DNA from: Chromatiaceae bacterium
Lineage (GTDB): Bacteria > Pseudomonadota > Gammaproteobacteria > Chromatiales > Chromatiaceae
Reading direction: 5' to 3'
Length of the DNA: 64,000 bases
Assembly: GCA_024235395.1 (NCBI GenBank)
Contig: JACKMK010000004.1
Location: forward strand, 752,747 to 816,746
The position numbers were made by a program, and so were the translations under genes. Below, in pieces: positions 25,121-33,038 of this stretch. A model generated the notes under the pieces. The model saw only the letters and a program-made list of their open reading frames with translations, did no database searches and had not been told where the DNA came from. Within the stretch, counting starts at the first letter, position 1; each line of letters starts with the position of its first letter.

Positions 25121-26492
25121 GGGTCAATTTCCTGCCGATGGGATCGAGGTCAATGGGGAGTTCGCGGTCGACATGGATGGCCACCTGGGTACCGGCCGCC
25201 ACGAACACCGCGTCGAAACTCTGGGCCTGACGTTCCAGGAGCCACTTGGCGACCTCGTTGCTGCCGCCTTCGACGGTCTTGCCGAGGACGTAGGTGCCCG
25301 CCTCGCCGGTCACGCTGTTGGTGACGCTGCCGGCGTCGCTCACCACCGACGTGGTCTCTGCCGCGGCCGCTGCCTGGGCCGCGGCCTGGATCGCCATCAC
25401 GCCGATCCGTTGGCTCAGGAAGGCCGGGGCGTTGGTCTTACGCGCGCCGCTGATGCAGGGGATGCCCTGGGCATCGGAGATCCAGCCGAGCGGTTCGTCG
25501 GCGCCACCACTGCCCGCCTGCCGGTCGTCCGAAGACAGGGTCCGAATGGTTCCGTCGTCGAACACGAAGGTCACCGAGTCGAGGCGCCCGGTCACGCAGG
25601 AGAGCGTCCAGTCGCCGACGGCCGTGCCGCTCCACACCATGCCCTGCACGCCCGGCACAGTGAGGCCGTTGGCGGCCAGGTTGTCCGCGCCGGTGATGAT
25701 CTTGAACGGCATCGGATCACGCACCTGCCCCTGCACAGGTACGCGACCGACCAGCGCGGTCATAGCCGTCGAACCGATCAGCGTGGCATTGCGCGGGACC
25801 GTATAGACGGGCTGGGTGCGCGCCCGTTCGATGCGGTCGCCGACACCTCGAGCTACATCTCCCGTCTTGGTCGTGGCGGTGTCCAGGTAGCCACCGGCGC
25901 TACGCGTTACCCGCTGCAGCATTCCTGGTCCCGTCCTGGCTTGGTCTTCCGGATCCACCGGTTGATGATCCAGGGGCTCGATCCAATGGATCTCAGCGTT
26001 GGCGCCATTGCCTAACCCATCAAGCCCCAGCCCCACGGGGATATCGTTCGCAGGTGCAAGGGTTTGGGGTTTCGACAGCGACTCGGCCAATGCATCGACG
26101 CGCGCGGTCAAGGACGAGAGCACCCCGGCGTCGACCCGGTCCCGATTGGCCTGGGTCTTCTCTCTGGCAAGCAGCTCGCGCTTCAGACGGGTCGCGACGT
26201 TCTCCTCGATCTGGGTCCGGCTCGTCATCAGCCCCTGGTTTTCCCTGCGCAGCGCGGCGTTGTCCCGTCGCAGCGCCTCGACCTCGGTGGTCATCGCCGC
26301 GACATTGGCGGTCAGCGTCTTGATCGTGTCGGCGGGCGTGTCGGCATCCGGCGCCGGGGCCTCCGGGACACTGTCGAGCACCACCGCGGCCTCCTCGTCC
26401 GGGGAGCACGACTTCGTGGTCACGAACACCAGGATCAGCAACACGCTGCCGGCGAGGATCGGTAGGAGTCGATTGCTGGTCGCTATGGCCAT
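25077..26492 (-). CDS. ICE transfer protein, PFL_4705 family (TIGR03752, TraB/VirB10-like)
   Basis: 471 residues. One N-terminal membrane helix (LLPILAGSVLLILVFVTTKSC) precedes a coiled coil (about residues 58-115: IKTLTANVAAMTTEVEALRRDNAALRRENQ). A Pro/Gly-rich linker leads to a beta-rich C-terminal domain (PVYTVPRNATLIGSTAMTALVGRVPVQGQVRDPMPFKII). This is the VirB10/TraB layout: a bitopic protein spanning the envelope and forming the core-complex channel. Its stop lies inside the lipoprotein gene and it begins 4 bp after PFL_4704 ends. No defects seen. Confidence 0.92.
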   Translation of the reverse strand: MAIATSNRLLPILAGSVLLILVFVTTKSCSPDEEAAVVLDSVPEAPAPDADTPADTIKTLTANVAAMTTEVEALRRDNAALRRENQGLMTSRTQIEENVATRLKRELLAREKTQANRDRVDAGVLSSLTARVDALAESLSKPQTLAPANDIPVGLGLDGLGNGANAEIHWIEPLDHQPVDPEDQARTGPGMLQRVTRSAGGYLDTATTKTGDVARGVGDRIERARTQPVYTVPRNATLIGSTAMTALVGRVPVQGQVRDPMPFKIITGADNLAANGLTVPGVQGMVWSGTAVGDWTLSCVTGRLDSVTFVFDDGTIRTLSSDDRQAGSGGADEPLGWISDAQGIPCISGARKTNAPAFLSQRIGVMAIQAAAQAAAAAETTSVVSDAGSVTNSVTGEAGTYVLGKTVEGGSNEVAKWLLERQAQSFDAVFVAAGTQVAIHVDRELPIDLDPIGRKLTHATTTQASHRTSLD

Positions 26493-26496
26493 GGAA

Positions 26497-27300
26497 TCAG
26501 AGCGAAGTCTCGAAGGGCCGCGCGGAGATCAGGTAGAGGGCCGTCGTGTCGGACTCGTCACCGGCGGGATGCAGGCGGTTGTGCTGGAAGGCGGCTGTCA
26601 GCCAGCTGCCGCGCAGCGTGCGGGGGTCCAGTGTCACGGCCTGGGTGCCGAGATTTCTCAGCTTCACTGCGGTGATGTAGAGCCCACTGGCGCGCCAGGC
26701 GACCAATGGGCTGGCCTCGATCGGCGCAGCGCGAACCAGGCGCACCGCTTCGTGACGCACCGGCACGCGCACCACACCGGGGAGATCATGCAGCAGCCGC
26801 GCGGGTGCGTAGAGCTGCTGGGCCGCGAACCGTGTCAGCGTGACGTAACCGTAGGCCGGCAGTTCCGGTGGTGGCGTCCCCTCATCTGTTGCCGCACCCG
26901 CAATTCGCGTCTCGGGTTCAAGAATCTGGATTGCAGGTTTCGGTTCGCCCTCGTTGTCGGCAGAGAGATCCAGCAGGTAGACGGCCCCGCTGTCGACCGC
27001 GCGGACCATGACCCGGGTCGCCTCGAACGGCTGGTGCGCCAGCAGATACACGGTGCCGGCGACGCTCTGCACCCGGAGTGCCGACTGGATTGCCGGGGGC
27101 AAGCCGACTTTGACCGGGCCCGGGAAATCAACACGCCGCTCCTTGCCGACCGTCAGCGCCACCACGATCGGCGTCTTCTGCCAGGTGATGCGCTCCGGTG
27201 CCGGCGCTTCGCCATCCGTGGTGTTCGCCCAGGCGATGACGGGTGCGAGACATAGGATCGCACAGAGCACCACTGGGTTCTTATTGAGTTTGGTTCGCAT
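26497..27300 (-). CDS. ICE transfer protein, PFL_4704 family (TIGR03749, TraK/VirB9-like)
   Basis: 267 residues from the ATG at 27300; the open frame extends further, but the chosen start gives the signal peptide (PVVLCAILCLAPVIAWA). The mature start PERITWQKTPIVVALTVGKERRVDFPGPVKVGLPPAIQSALRVQSVAGTVYLLA is typical of TraK/VirB9-like secretins, which form the outer part of the core complex. The C-terminal half contains LVAWRASGLYITAVKLRNLGTQAVTLDPRTLRG. It sits between PFL_4703 and PFL_4705 as usual, with gaps of 17 and 4 bp. Confidence 0.92.
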   Translation of the reverse strand: MRTKLNKNPVVLCAILCLAPVIAWANTTDGEAPAPERITWQKTPIVVALTVGKERRVDFPGPVKVGLPPAIQSALRVQSVAGTVYLLAHQPFEATRVMVRAVDSGAVYLLDLSADNEGEPKPAIQILEPETRIAGAATDEGTPPPELPAYGYVTLTRFAAQQLYAPARLLHDLPGVVRVPVRHEAVRLVRAAPIEASPLVAWRASGLYITAVKLRNLGTQAVTLDPRTLRGSWLTAAFQHNRLHPAGDESDTTALYLISARPFETSL

Positions 27301-27317
27301 GTCCGTTCCTGTCTTTT

Positions 27318-27977
27318 TCAGCCTTTGCTGCCCTGTTCGCCTTGTTCGGCGAGCTCCGCCTCGCTCAACCGCCGTGGCCCTTCCCCGGCGAACCCGTCGA
27401 GCGCCAGTCCCCAGGGGTTGGCCTCGAGATCGACCGCATGACGGACGACGCGCAGCGGGTAGCGGATCGCGGTCTTCTTTACCGTCATGCCCTTCACTGA
27501 TTCGTAGAGGTCGAGGTCCAGCCACACGACCCAGACGCCGCCGTTCAACACATCGACACGACGCTCCTCGTAGCCGTGCCCCGGTACCTCCTGCATACCA
27601 CGCACGCGGTAGGCGAGCTCGCCCTGGCGGCCCTTGAGCTCCATGTCAGCGATCAGGTCCGTGCGGTACCTGGGTGTCAGGTATGGCGAGACCGAGAAGA
27701 TCGCGCGGCCGTAGTCGCGCGCCCCGTCTTCCGGCCAGCGGTTGAGCTGTTGGAAGATGTAGAAGGCAAAGGCATAGACATTCGCCGGCGGGACCTGGTC
27801 GATCGCCAGTACCGCACCAGATCGCAGGTCCGGCGGCACGTGCACGGTCAAGGTCTTCGGCGCCTGGCTCCAGCCGAACCAGAGTGCAAAGATGACCAGT
27901 GCCTGCAGCCCGATGACGGCCCAGAGCGAGCGCAGGTGCGCACGGACGTTATCGATCTCGTAGCGGTAGCGACGCAT
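27318..27977 (-). CDS. ICE transfer protein, PFL_4703 family (TIGR03746, TraE/VirB8-like)
   Basis: 219 residues. One N-terminal membrane helix (LWAVIGLQALVIFALWFGW, about residues 18-36) is followed by a periplasmic domain with the VirB8/TraE pattern: VPPANVYAFAFYIFQQLNRWPEDGARDYGRAIFSVSPYLTPRYRTDLIADME. It is an inner-membrane scaffold of the secretion channel. It overlaps the upstream TIGR03750 gene by 29 bp. The C-terminus ends in a charged tail rich in Glu and Gly. Confidence 0.92.
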   Translation of the reverse strand: MRRYRYEIDNVRAHLRSLWAVIGLQALVIFALWFGWSQAPKTLTVHVPPDLRSGAVLAIDQVPPANVYAFAFYIFQQLNRWPEDGARDYGRAIFSVSPYLTPRYRTDLIADMELKGRQGELAYRVRGMQEVPGHGYEERRVDVLNGGVWVVWLDLDLYESVKGMTVKKTAIRYPLRVVRHAVDLEANPWGLALDGFAGEGPRRLSEAELAEQGEQGSKG

Positions 27978-28332
27978 GCCCTGTCCTGCCGATATCCCAG
28001 CTGCCGCTGCGGCGCACGAGCGTGGAACGTCGCAGGCCCTTGTCGTGTAGCCAGACGACGAACCGCTGTTGGTAGTAACCGTCTGGACGATTGCGCTTCA
28101 AACGCTGGAACAGCGTCGCCGTGACCACCACCGTGGCCACGACGCCCACACCGGCCAAACCAAAGCCCATCGTGACCGCACCCATCAGGCCCGCCAGCAC
28201 CAGACTGACGGGTAACCAGACGAGTGAGGCCACCCCGACGATGACGCCCAGCTCCGACGACGAGCAGCCCTTGAAGATGGCCGGCTCGGCATTCAGCCGG
28301 TCGGCCAGGATGTCGTGAAGGTTCGGTCCCAT
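27949..28332 (-). CDS. Conjugative transfer region protein (TIGR03750)
   Basis: 127 residues. Two membrane helices (about residues 29-48 and 51-72: LGVIVGVASLVWLPVSLVLAGLMGAVTMGFGLAGVGVVATVVVTA) lie between a short cytoplasmic start (MGPNLHDILADRLNAEPAIFKGCSSSE) and a basic tail (QRLKRNRPDGYYQQRFVVWLHDKGLRR). This matches the TraL-like inner-membrane protein of this ICE class. It lies 3 bp after the PFL_4702 gene and overlaps PFL_4703. Confidence 0.92.
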   Translation of the reverse strand: MGPNLHDILADRLNAEPAIFKGCSSSELGVIVGVASLVWLPVSLVLAGLMGAVTMGFGLAGVGVVATVVVTATLFQRLKRNRPDGYYQQRFVVWLHDKGLRRSTLVRRSGSWDIGRTGHASLPLRDR

Positions 28333-28335
28333 AGC

Positions 28336-28686
28336 TCAGATGACGCCTGCAGCCTCGGTAAGGAGGTAGCTTGCGAAGATCAGCACGACTGCCCCGACAA
28401 CGCCGAGCACGCCCACCTCGGCCCACTCCGCCTTGCCTTGTCGTGCCTCGTTGAACTTGGCAAAACCGAGATAGGCGATCCAAAGAAAGCCGAGCACGGC
28501 GATGGCGAGACCCAACACCAGACCGCCGTCCTTGATATAGCCCTTGATGAGCGCAATCCAGTCACCAGCCGCCGGTGCCGTACTGGGCGCCACCGGGGTC
28601 GGCAGTGCCGCCCATACCGACTGTGCCGCCGTCATGCCCAGCAGCCCTGCCGCCACTAGCCTCTTACTCATGCTCTTCACCGTCAT
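28336..28686 (-). CDS. ICE membrane protein, PFL_4702 family (TIGR03745, pilin-like)
   Basis: 116 residues from the ATG at 28686, with CAGGT-type signals upstream; the open frame extends further without homology. A signal peptide (LVAAGLLGMTAAQSVWA) is followed by a Pro/Ala linker and two hydrophobic helices (GLVLGLAIAVLGFLWIAYLGF and VLGVVGAVVLIFASYLLTEAAGVI). The size and two-helix form are like a conjugative pilin. In this ICE class it lies between PFL_4701 and TIGR03750, as here. Confidence 0.9.
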   Translation of the reverse strand: MTVKSMSKRLVAAGLLGMTAAQSVWAALPTPVAPSTAPAAGDWIALIKGYIKDGGLVLGLAIAVLGFLWIAYLGFAKFNEARQGKAEWAEVGVLGVVGAVVLIFASYLLTEAAGVI

Positions 28687-28790
28687 TACCTGCTCTCCGA
28701 GACCTCGGGGTCGCCCCCTGTTCACAACATGCCGGGGTTCGTCCCCGAGCCGTAAGATGCGATGCGCGTGGAAACGGCCGCACCGCCCTG

Positions 28791-29021
28791 TCAATTCAGA
28801 TAGAAACCCAGCACGAGGAGCACGATGCTGGCGCGCAGCGCACCCCAGGTCAGGTCTAACACCCCGACCTGCCCGTCTTGCCATGCCCGAAAGGTGCCGA
28901 GCGTCACCCAGATCACCCACACGAAGGCGAGCACCAGCACCACGCCGGCTATACCGGTCAGCAGGGTTCCCGGCGTAATGCCGGATCCGGCTTGGAAGGC
29001 GGCACTTTGTGCGGGCGTCAT
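28791..29021 (-). CDS. ICE transfer protein, PFL_4701 family (TIGR03758)
   Basis: 76 residues. The start MTPAQSAAFQAGSGI is the family signature. Two hydrophobic helices follow (LLTGIAGVVLVLAFVWVIWVTLGTF and ALRASIVLLVLGFYLN), so it is a small inner-membrane protein of the transfer apparatus. It begins 9 bp after the RAQPRD gene. A gap of 104 bp separates it from PFL_4702; nothing notable was seen in that gap. Confidence 0.92.
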   Translation of the reverse strand: MTPAQSAAFQAGSGITPGTLLTGIAGVVLVLAFVWVIWVTLGTFRAWQDGQVGVLDLTWGALRASIVLLVLGFYLN

Positions 29022-29030
29022 CTCGGCACA

Positions 29031-29366
29031 TCACCGGCGGTAGTCACCGCGAAGCGGCGGAAAGGTGCGAGGTTCAGCGCGCGGCGCATCGATGTGCTCT
29101 TGGATTCCCAACCGCACTCGAATCAGGTCTTGTCGCAGCCAGTCGTATCGGAAACGGATGCGGGCGTCGGGATTCGCCTGCGATTCAGCGGTGCGCAGCA
29201 GGGGCTCGAGCGCTTCGAGTTCATGGGTCAGACGTGCAAGGGCTTCGCGTTCTGCATCGGCGTCTGCCATGGCGGACCCTACAGCGAAGGCGGCCGCCAT
29301 GGTCCCTGCGACAAGCGCTTGAGTGATGCCCATCAAATTCTTTCCGGTGGTGCACATGGCGCGCAT
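29031..29366 (-). CDS. RAQPRD family ICE protein
   Basis: 111 residues. The exported N-terminus (ITQALVAGTMAAAFAVGSAMADA) is followed by a helical, charged region (EREALARLTHELEALEPLLRTAESQANPDARIRFRYDWLRQDLIRVRLGIQEHI) that defines the RAQPRD family. It is a small periplasmic protein always near the start of this operon; its mechanism is not known. The start could be the ATG at 29366 or a downstream ATG (MGITQ), which gives a cleaner signal peptide. It is the first gene of the proximal transfer block; cargo lies upstream. Confidence 0.9.
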   Translation of the reverse strand: MRAMCTTGKNLMGITQALVAGTMAAAFAVGSAMADADAEREALARLTHELEALEPLLRTAESQANPDARIRFRYDWLRQDLIRVRLGIQEHIDAPRAEPRTFPPLRGDYRR

Positions 29367-29678
29367 GGTGGAATGCCGGAAGAAACGAGGAAATGAGAAA
29401 CCAAGTCAGAGGGACGCGTGATTTCAAAAACAATGGATCATGGAAAAAACGCGATCTCGAGCATGTACAGCAAAAGCTAGGCACTGCGCCTGAAACCATT
29501 CGTGGGTGTCTCCACCAAACACACGCTATTGATCCCCGCTTTGCACTTGAACCCCGCTGCGGAGAGAGTGCAGCGAGCTATCCACTGAAAGGCTGTCCAC
29601 CTGCACTCGGCGGTTTTGGTACGCTGCCGCCATGGCGTAGTGTTCCGTAGCTCAAGATAGGAAGGTCCCTCCCGAAAA
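29367..29678. other. Divergent intergenic region between the transfer operon and the sensor kinase
   Basis: 312 bp separate RAQPRD (minus) from the sensor kinase (plus). No convincing gene was found. Promoters for both directions must lie here or nearby, but I could not pick reliable hexamers. An AGGAAGG ribosome-binding site precedes the GTG at 29679. Confidence 0.4.
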
Positions 29679-31412
29679 GTGATCCAGCCGCGCGACAAGG
29701 TCAAAGGCCCAATCCTCATCCCATTCACCCTGCTGCTGGTGCTGGCTGTGGGCGCTCTTTTTTTGATCGCCTACCTGTACGAGGAGAAGGCCCGCCAGCA
29801 GGACCTGGCGACCAGCGTGCGTGCCGTCGAACGCCTGTTCAACCTGCAGATCGACAACGACGCCGCGCGTCTGCATGCCGCACTCTGCCCGATCAGCCGC
29901 GACGAAACGGTGATGACCGCCTTCCGCAACGGTGACCGCGAGGCACTGCTCGCCAAGGTCATGCCGCTTTTCAACCGCTTGCGCGACCAGCACCGCGTCA
30001 CCCATTTCTACCTCCTGGACACCGACCGCCGCGTGGTCCTGCGTGTCCATCAACCCGAGGTGCGTGGTGACATCGTCAGCCGCTCCACAACCCTGCAGGC
30101 AGAACAGAGCGGCCGCGAGACGCAGGGCATCGAGCTCGGGCCGCTCGGCACCCTGACCTTGCGTGCCGTCAAACCCTGGCGCGTCGATGGGCAGCTGATT
30201 GGATTCCTGGAACTGGGTGAGGAGATCGGCCACATCGGCGATGAGATTCACCAGGCGCTCGGCGTGGACCTGCTGGTGACGGTACACCGGCGTTTCCTGG
30301 CACCCGACACTCGCCCTGACGGTGTCGGTGACGCCAGCGAATTCGCCGTCCTCAGCAACACCCTTGATGAAGTCCCGGCGTTTGTCGCGAGGCGACTCGA
30401 CGGCATCGATCACGCGGATTCCGTTGGCACAGCTTCGGTCGACGGCGACAAGTCCCTGTACACGGCGGTCCTCCCGCTGAACGACGCCGCCGGGCGGGAG
30501 ATCGGCGACATGGTCGTGATCCGCGATGTCACGAGTCTGCAGGCCGGTTTCCGCGAATCGCTGGCCGCCGCGGCAGTCCTCAGCCTGTTGGCGGGCGCCC
30601 TGGTCTTTGGGCTCTTTTACGTGATCCTCGATCGCGTCGAGCGGGACTACCGTCGCCAGCGCGAGATGGAGACGCAATTCGCCCGACTCAGCACCGAACA
30701 CCAACGTATCGTGCAGATCGAAAAGCTATCCGAGGTCGGGCGGACGATCAGCGAGATCGCGCACCAGATCAACAATCCGCTGGTCGGCGTGGTCAACATG
30801 GCGCAGCTGGCCGAGCGCGAGGCCGACGACCCGGTGCGGGTGCGCGAACTGCTGGCCGATATTCGCCAGGCCGGCACCGACAGCCACGCCTTTCTGCAGC
30901 GCATGCTGGCGTTTACCAAGGTCTCGCGCTTCGAGCGCAAGCCGACCGAGATGACCGACCTCATCACGGAGACCATCGCGCTATTCCAGCAGAGCACGGA
31001 CCGACACCCTGCCATCGATGCCCAACTGCCACAGCCACCGTTGATTCTCGACGTCGACCCGGTACTGGTGCGCCATGCCCTGTTCAACCTGCTGTCGAAC
31101 GCGACCCAGGTCAGCCCAGCGGACGGTGTGATCCAGGTCAACCTGCAACGGCGGGCGGGGCCGGATTCCCGGCCGGGTTGGTCGCTCACGGTCAGCGACC
31201 GGGGGCCGGGCCTGTCGCAAGAGGTCCGGAAAAACCTGTTCACACCATTCTTCACCACCCAACCGAGCGGGACGGGGCTCGGGCTCGCGGTTGTCCAGCA
31301 CGTCGCGATGCTACATGACGGTCGCGCGACCGGCGAGAATCGTCCCGACGGTGGCGCGGTTTTTGCGTTGTGGTTGCCCGACAAACCATCTGACAAGGAC
31401 ATACTGGCGTGA
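29679..31412 (+). CDS. Membrane sensor histidine kinase with periplasmic Cache-like domain
   Basis: 577 residues from a GTG with AGGAAGG upstream. Two membrane helices (about residues 12-32: LIPFTLLLVLAVGALFLIAYL; about 293-316: AAVLSLLAGALVFGLFYVIL) bracket a periplasmic sensor of about 260 residues with a Cache-like look (HFYLLDTDRRVVLRVHQPEVRGD). A coiled linker leads to the DHp helix with the phospho-acceptor His in SEIAHQINNPLVGVVN and the ATPase domain with N box (NLLSNATQ), G1 (SDRGPGL) and G2 (GTGLGLAVVQH). It overlaps the regulator gene as GTGA, so the two form a cognate pair. The ligand is unknown; redox-active or organic substrates are possible given the target gene. Confidence 0.92.
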   Translation: MIQPRDKVKGPILIPFTLLLVLAVGALFLIAYLYEEKARQQDLATSVRAVERLFNLQIDNDAARLHAALCPISRDETVMTAFRNGDREALLAKVMPLFNRLRDQHRVTHFYLLDTDRRVVLRVHQPEVRGDIVSRSTTLQAEQSGRETQGIELGPLGTLTLRAVKPWRVDGQLIGFLELGEEIGHIGDEIHQALGVDLLVTVHRRFLAPDTRPDGVGDASEFAVLSNTLDEVPAFVARRLDGIDHADSVGTASVDGDKSLYTAVLPLNDAAGREIGDMVVIRDVTSLQAGFRESLAAAAVLSLLAGALVFGLFYVILDRVERDYRRQREMETQFARLSTEHQRIVQIEKLSEVGRTISEIAHQINNPLVGVVNMAQLAEREADDPVRVRELLADIRQAGTDSHAFLQRMLAFTKVSRFERKPTEMTDLITETIALFQQSTDRHPAIDAQLPQPPLILDVDPVLVRHALFNLLSNATQVSPADGVIQVNLQRRAGPDSRPGWSLTVSDRGPGLSQEVRKNLFTPFFTTQPSGTGLGLAVVQHVAMLHDGRATGENRPDGGAVFALWLPDKPSDKDILA

Positions 31413-32764
31413 CCTGCAAGATCCTGCTCGTCGACGACGACCGCCACACGGTCAAGCTGTTCGAGAACCTGTTCCGAAAGCGCCCGGAAACACTCGAAGT
31501 GGCAACGGACGCCGCCAACGCGCGGCGTCGGTTCCGCGGCAACGACTACAACCTGGTCCTGATGGACCAGCGACTGCCGGATGGCAGCGGGCTCGACCTG
31601 ATCCAGGAGATGCGTCGCGAGCGCCCCCATCAGATCGCGATCATGATCACCGGCTACGCCGACGTCCGCGACGCCGTGCGGGCGGTGCGCGAGGGGCTGT
31701 TCGATTACCTCACCAAACCGTTCACCGACATCGAGAGCCTCGAAAATACGATCGACAAGGCGCTGGAACTCGATCGCGCCTACCGCGAGATCGACAACCT
31801 GCGGCGCACCCTGGACGGTCGCGGCGAGGGTCGGACGCTGATCGGGCAGTCGCCCGCGATCGAACAGCTGCTGCAACAGATCCAGCAGGTGGCGGTGCTG
31901 GACACCACCGTGCTGCTCGAGGGCGAGAGCGGCACCGGCAAGGAGCTTGTGTCGCACCTACTGCACGCCGGCAGCCCGCGCTCGGCCGGGCCGTTTCTCG
32001 CCGTGAACTGCGGCGCGCTGTCCGAACAATTGCTCGAAAGCACGCTGTTCGGCTACGAAAAGGGTGCCTTCACCGGGGCAGCCAAGGCCACCCCCGGCTA
32101 TCTGGAACAGGCCGATGGCGGGACCTTGTTCCTCGACGAGGTCGCGGACATGAGTCCCAAGCTGCAGAGCAGTCTGCTGCGCGTACTGCAGGAACGCAGC
32201 TTTCACCGCCTCGGCGGAAGCAGCCTCAGATCGAGTGACTTCCGCCTGATCTGCGCCTGCAACCGCTGTCTTGCCGACGAGGTGCGGAGCAAGTTGTTCC
32301 GCGAAGACCTGTACTACCGCATCAACGTGGTCGCGCTGCGCATCCCGCCGTTGCGGGAGCGCCGCGAGGACATCCTCGCCCTTGCGCTGTACTTCCTCGA
32401 ACTCTTCAACCGCAAGTTCAACAAGCAGATCGGACCGTTCACACCCGACGCGATCCGGTTAATGGAGAACCATCCCTGGCCAGGCAACGTTCGCCAGTTG
32501 CGGCACGCGATCGAGCGACTGGTGGCTTTGCATCCTGGCGGTCCGGTCGGCAGCACTCATCTGGAACACCTGCGCACCGCCGAAGATACCCCCTTCCCGC
32601 CCGCAGGCCTGTTGAAGTACGAGGACGAGCGCGCTCTGTTTGAACGGTCGTATCTCGAACGACTGCTGGACGCGGCCGAGGGCAACGTCAGCGAGGCGGC
32701 GCGCATCAGCGGCATCGCGCGACAGAATATCTATGACCGCATGAAGCGTTGGGGACTGTCATGA
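31409..32764 (+). CDS. NtrC-family sigma-54-dependent response regulator
   Basis: 451 residues, three domains. The receiver domain has acidic DDD at the start (ILLVDDDRHT), phospho-acceptor Asp in LVLMDQRLPDGSG and Lys in YLTKPF. The AAA+ domain has Walker A GESGTGKELVSHL, the sigma-54-contacting GAFTGA loop (GYEKGAFTGAAKAT) and DEVADMSPKLQSSLLRVLQE. The C-terminal Fis-type HTH reads VSEAARISGIARQNIYDRMKRWGLS. It should activate sigma-54 promoters when phosphorylated by the upstream kinase. A matching sigma-54 promoter with upstream dyads lies directly downstream, before the haem-protein gene. Confidence 0.95.
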   Translation: MTCKILLVDDDRHTVKLFENLFRKRPETLEVATDAANARRRFRGNDYNLVLMDQRLPDGSGLDLIQEMRRERPHQIAIMITGYADVRDAVRAVREGLFDYLTKPFTDIESLENTIDKALELDRAYREIDNLRRTLDGRGEGRTLIGQSPAIEQLLQQIQQVAVLDTTVLLEGESGTGKELVSHLLHAGSPRSAGPFLAVNCGALSEQLLESTLFGYEKGAFTGAAKATPGYLEQADGGTLFLDEVADMSPKLQSSLLRVLQERSFHRLGGSSLRSSDFRLICACNRCLADEVRSKLFREDLYYRINVVALRIPPLRERREDILALALYFLELFNRKFNKQIGPFTPDAIRLMENHPWPGNVRQLRHAIERLVALHPGGPVGSTHLEHLRTAEDTPFPPAGLLKYEDERALFERSYLERLLDAAEGNVSEAARISGIARQNIYDRMKRWGLS

Positions 32765-32768
32765 CTTT

Positions 32769-32794
32769 ATGACAGTTGTCATTGATTAATGACA
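32769..32794 (+). promoter_or_regulatory. Upstream activating dyads for the NtrC-type regulator
   Basis: Three alternating half-sites TGTCAT/ATGACA form two overlapping dyads: ATGACA-GT-TGTCAT (32769-32782) and TGTCATT-GATT-AATGACA (32777-32794). They start 5 bp after the regulator stop and lie about 75-100 bp upstream of the sigma-54 -24 element, a standard position for an enhancer of an NtrC-type activator. Confidence 0.72.
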
Positions 32795-32868
32795 CCCAGC
32801 CCCTGCAAATAACGGCCAACCCATTGTTTGAACCCGCAATACCGCTGCGATTGCACCTGGCGGTCACG

Positions 32869-32883
32869 TGGCACGTTGTTTGC
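32869..32883 (+). promoter_or_regulatory. Sigma-54 (-24/-12) promoter
   Basis: TGGCAC-GTTGT-TTGC matches the sigma-54 consensus TGGCAC-N5-TTGC exactly. Transcription would begin near 32895, giving a leader of about 145 nt before the ATG at 33039. The only co-directed gene immediately downstream is the ethylbenzene-dehydrogenase-like protein. Confidence 0.82.
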
Positions 32884-33038
32884 CCGATGCATCCTCCGAC
32901 AGGCGTGCGCGCGAGCAGAGCCGGCCGACAAGGCTAGCCCCCCTCGGCGACGACTTGCACATCTGGGCGTCGACCGCGTGTGCCACGACCGACCTCCAGA
33001 TCACATAACAGAGACCATCAATCGGAGGACTAAGCCGG

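Noticed and set aside
29652..30704. Long minus-strand open frame over the sensor kinase
   Set aside because: Shadow of the kinase gene in high-GC DNA; no domain or start signal, and the plus-strand frame has all kinase motifs.
30647..31957. 436-codon minus-strand frame over the kinase/regulator junction
   Set aside because: Antisense shadow; low-complexity Arg/Ser-rich translation without similarity.
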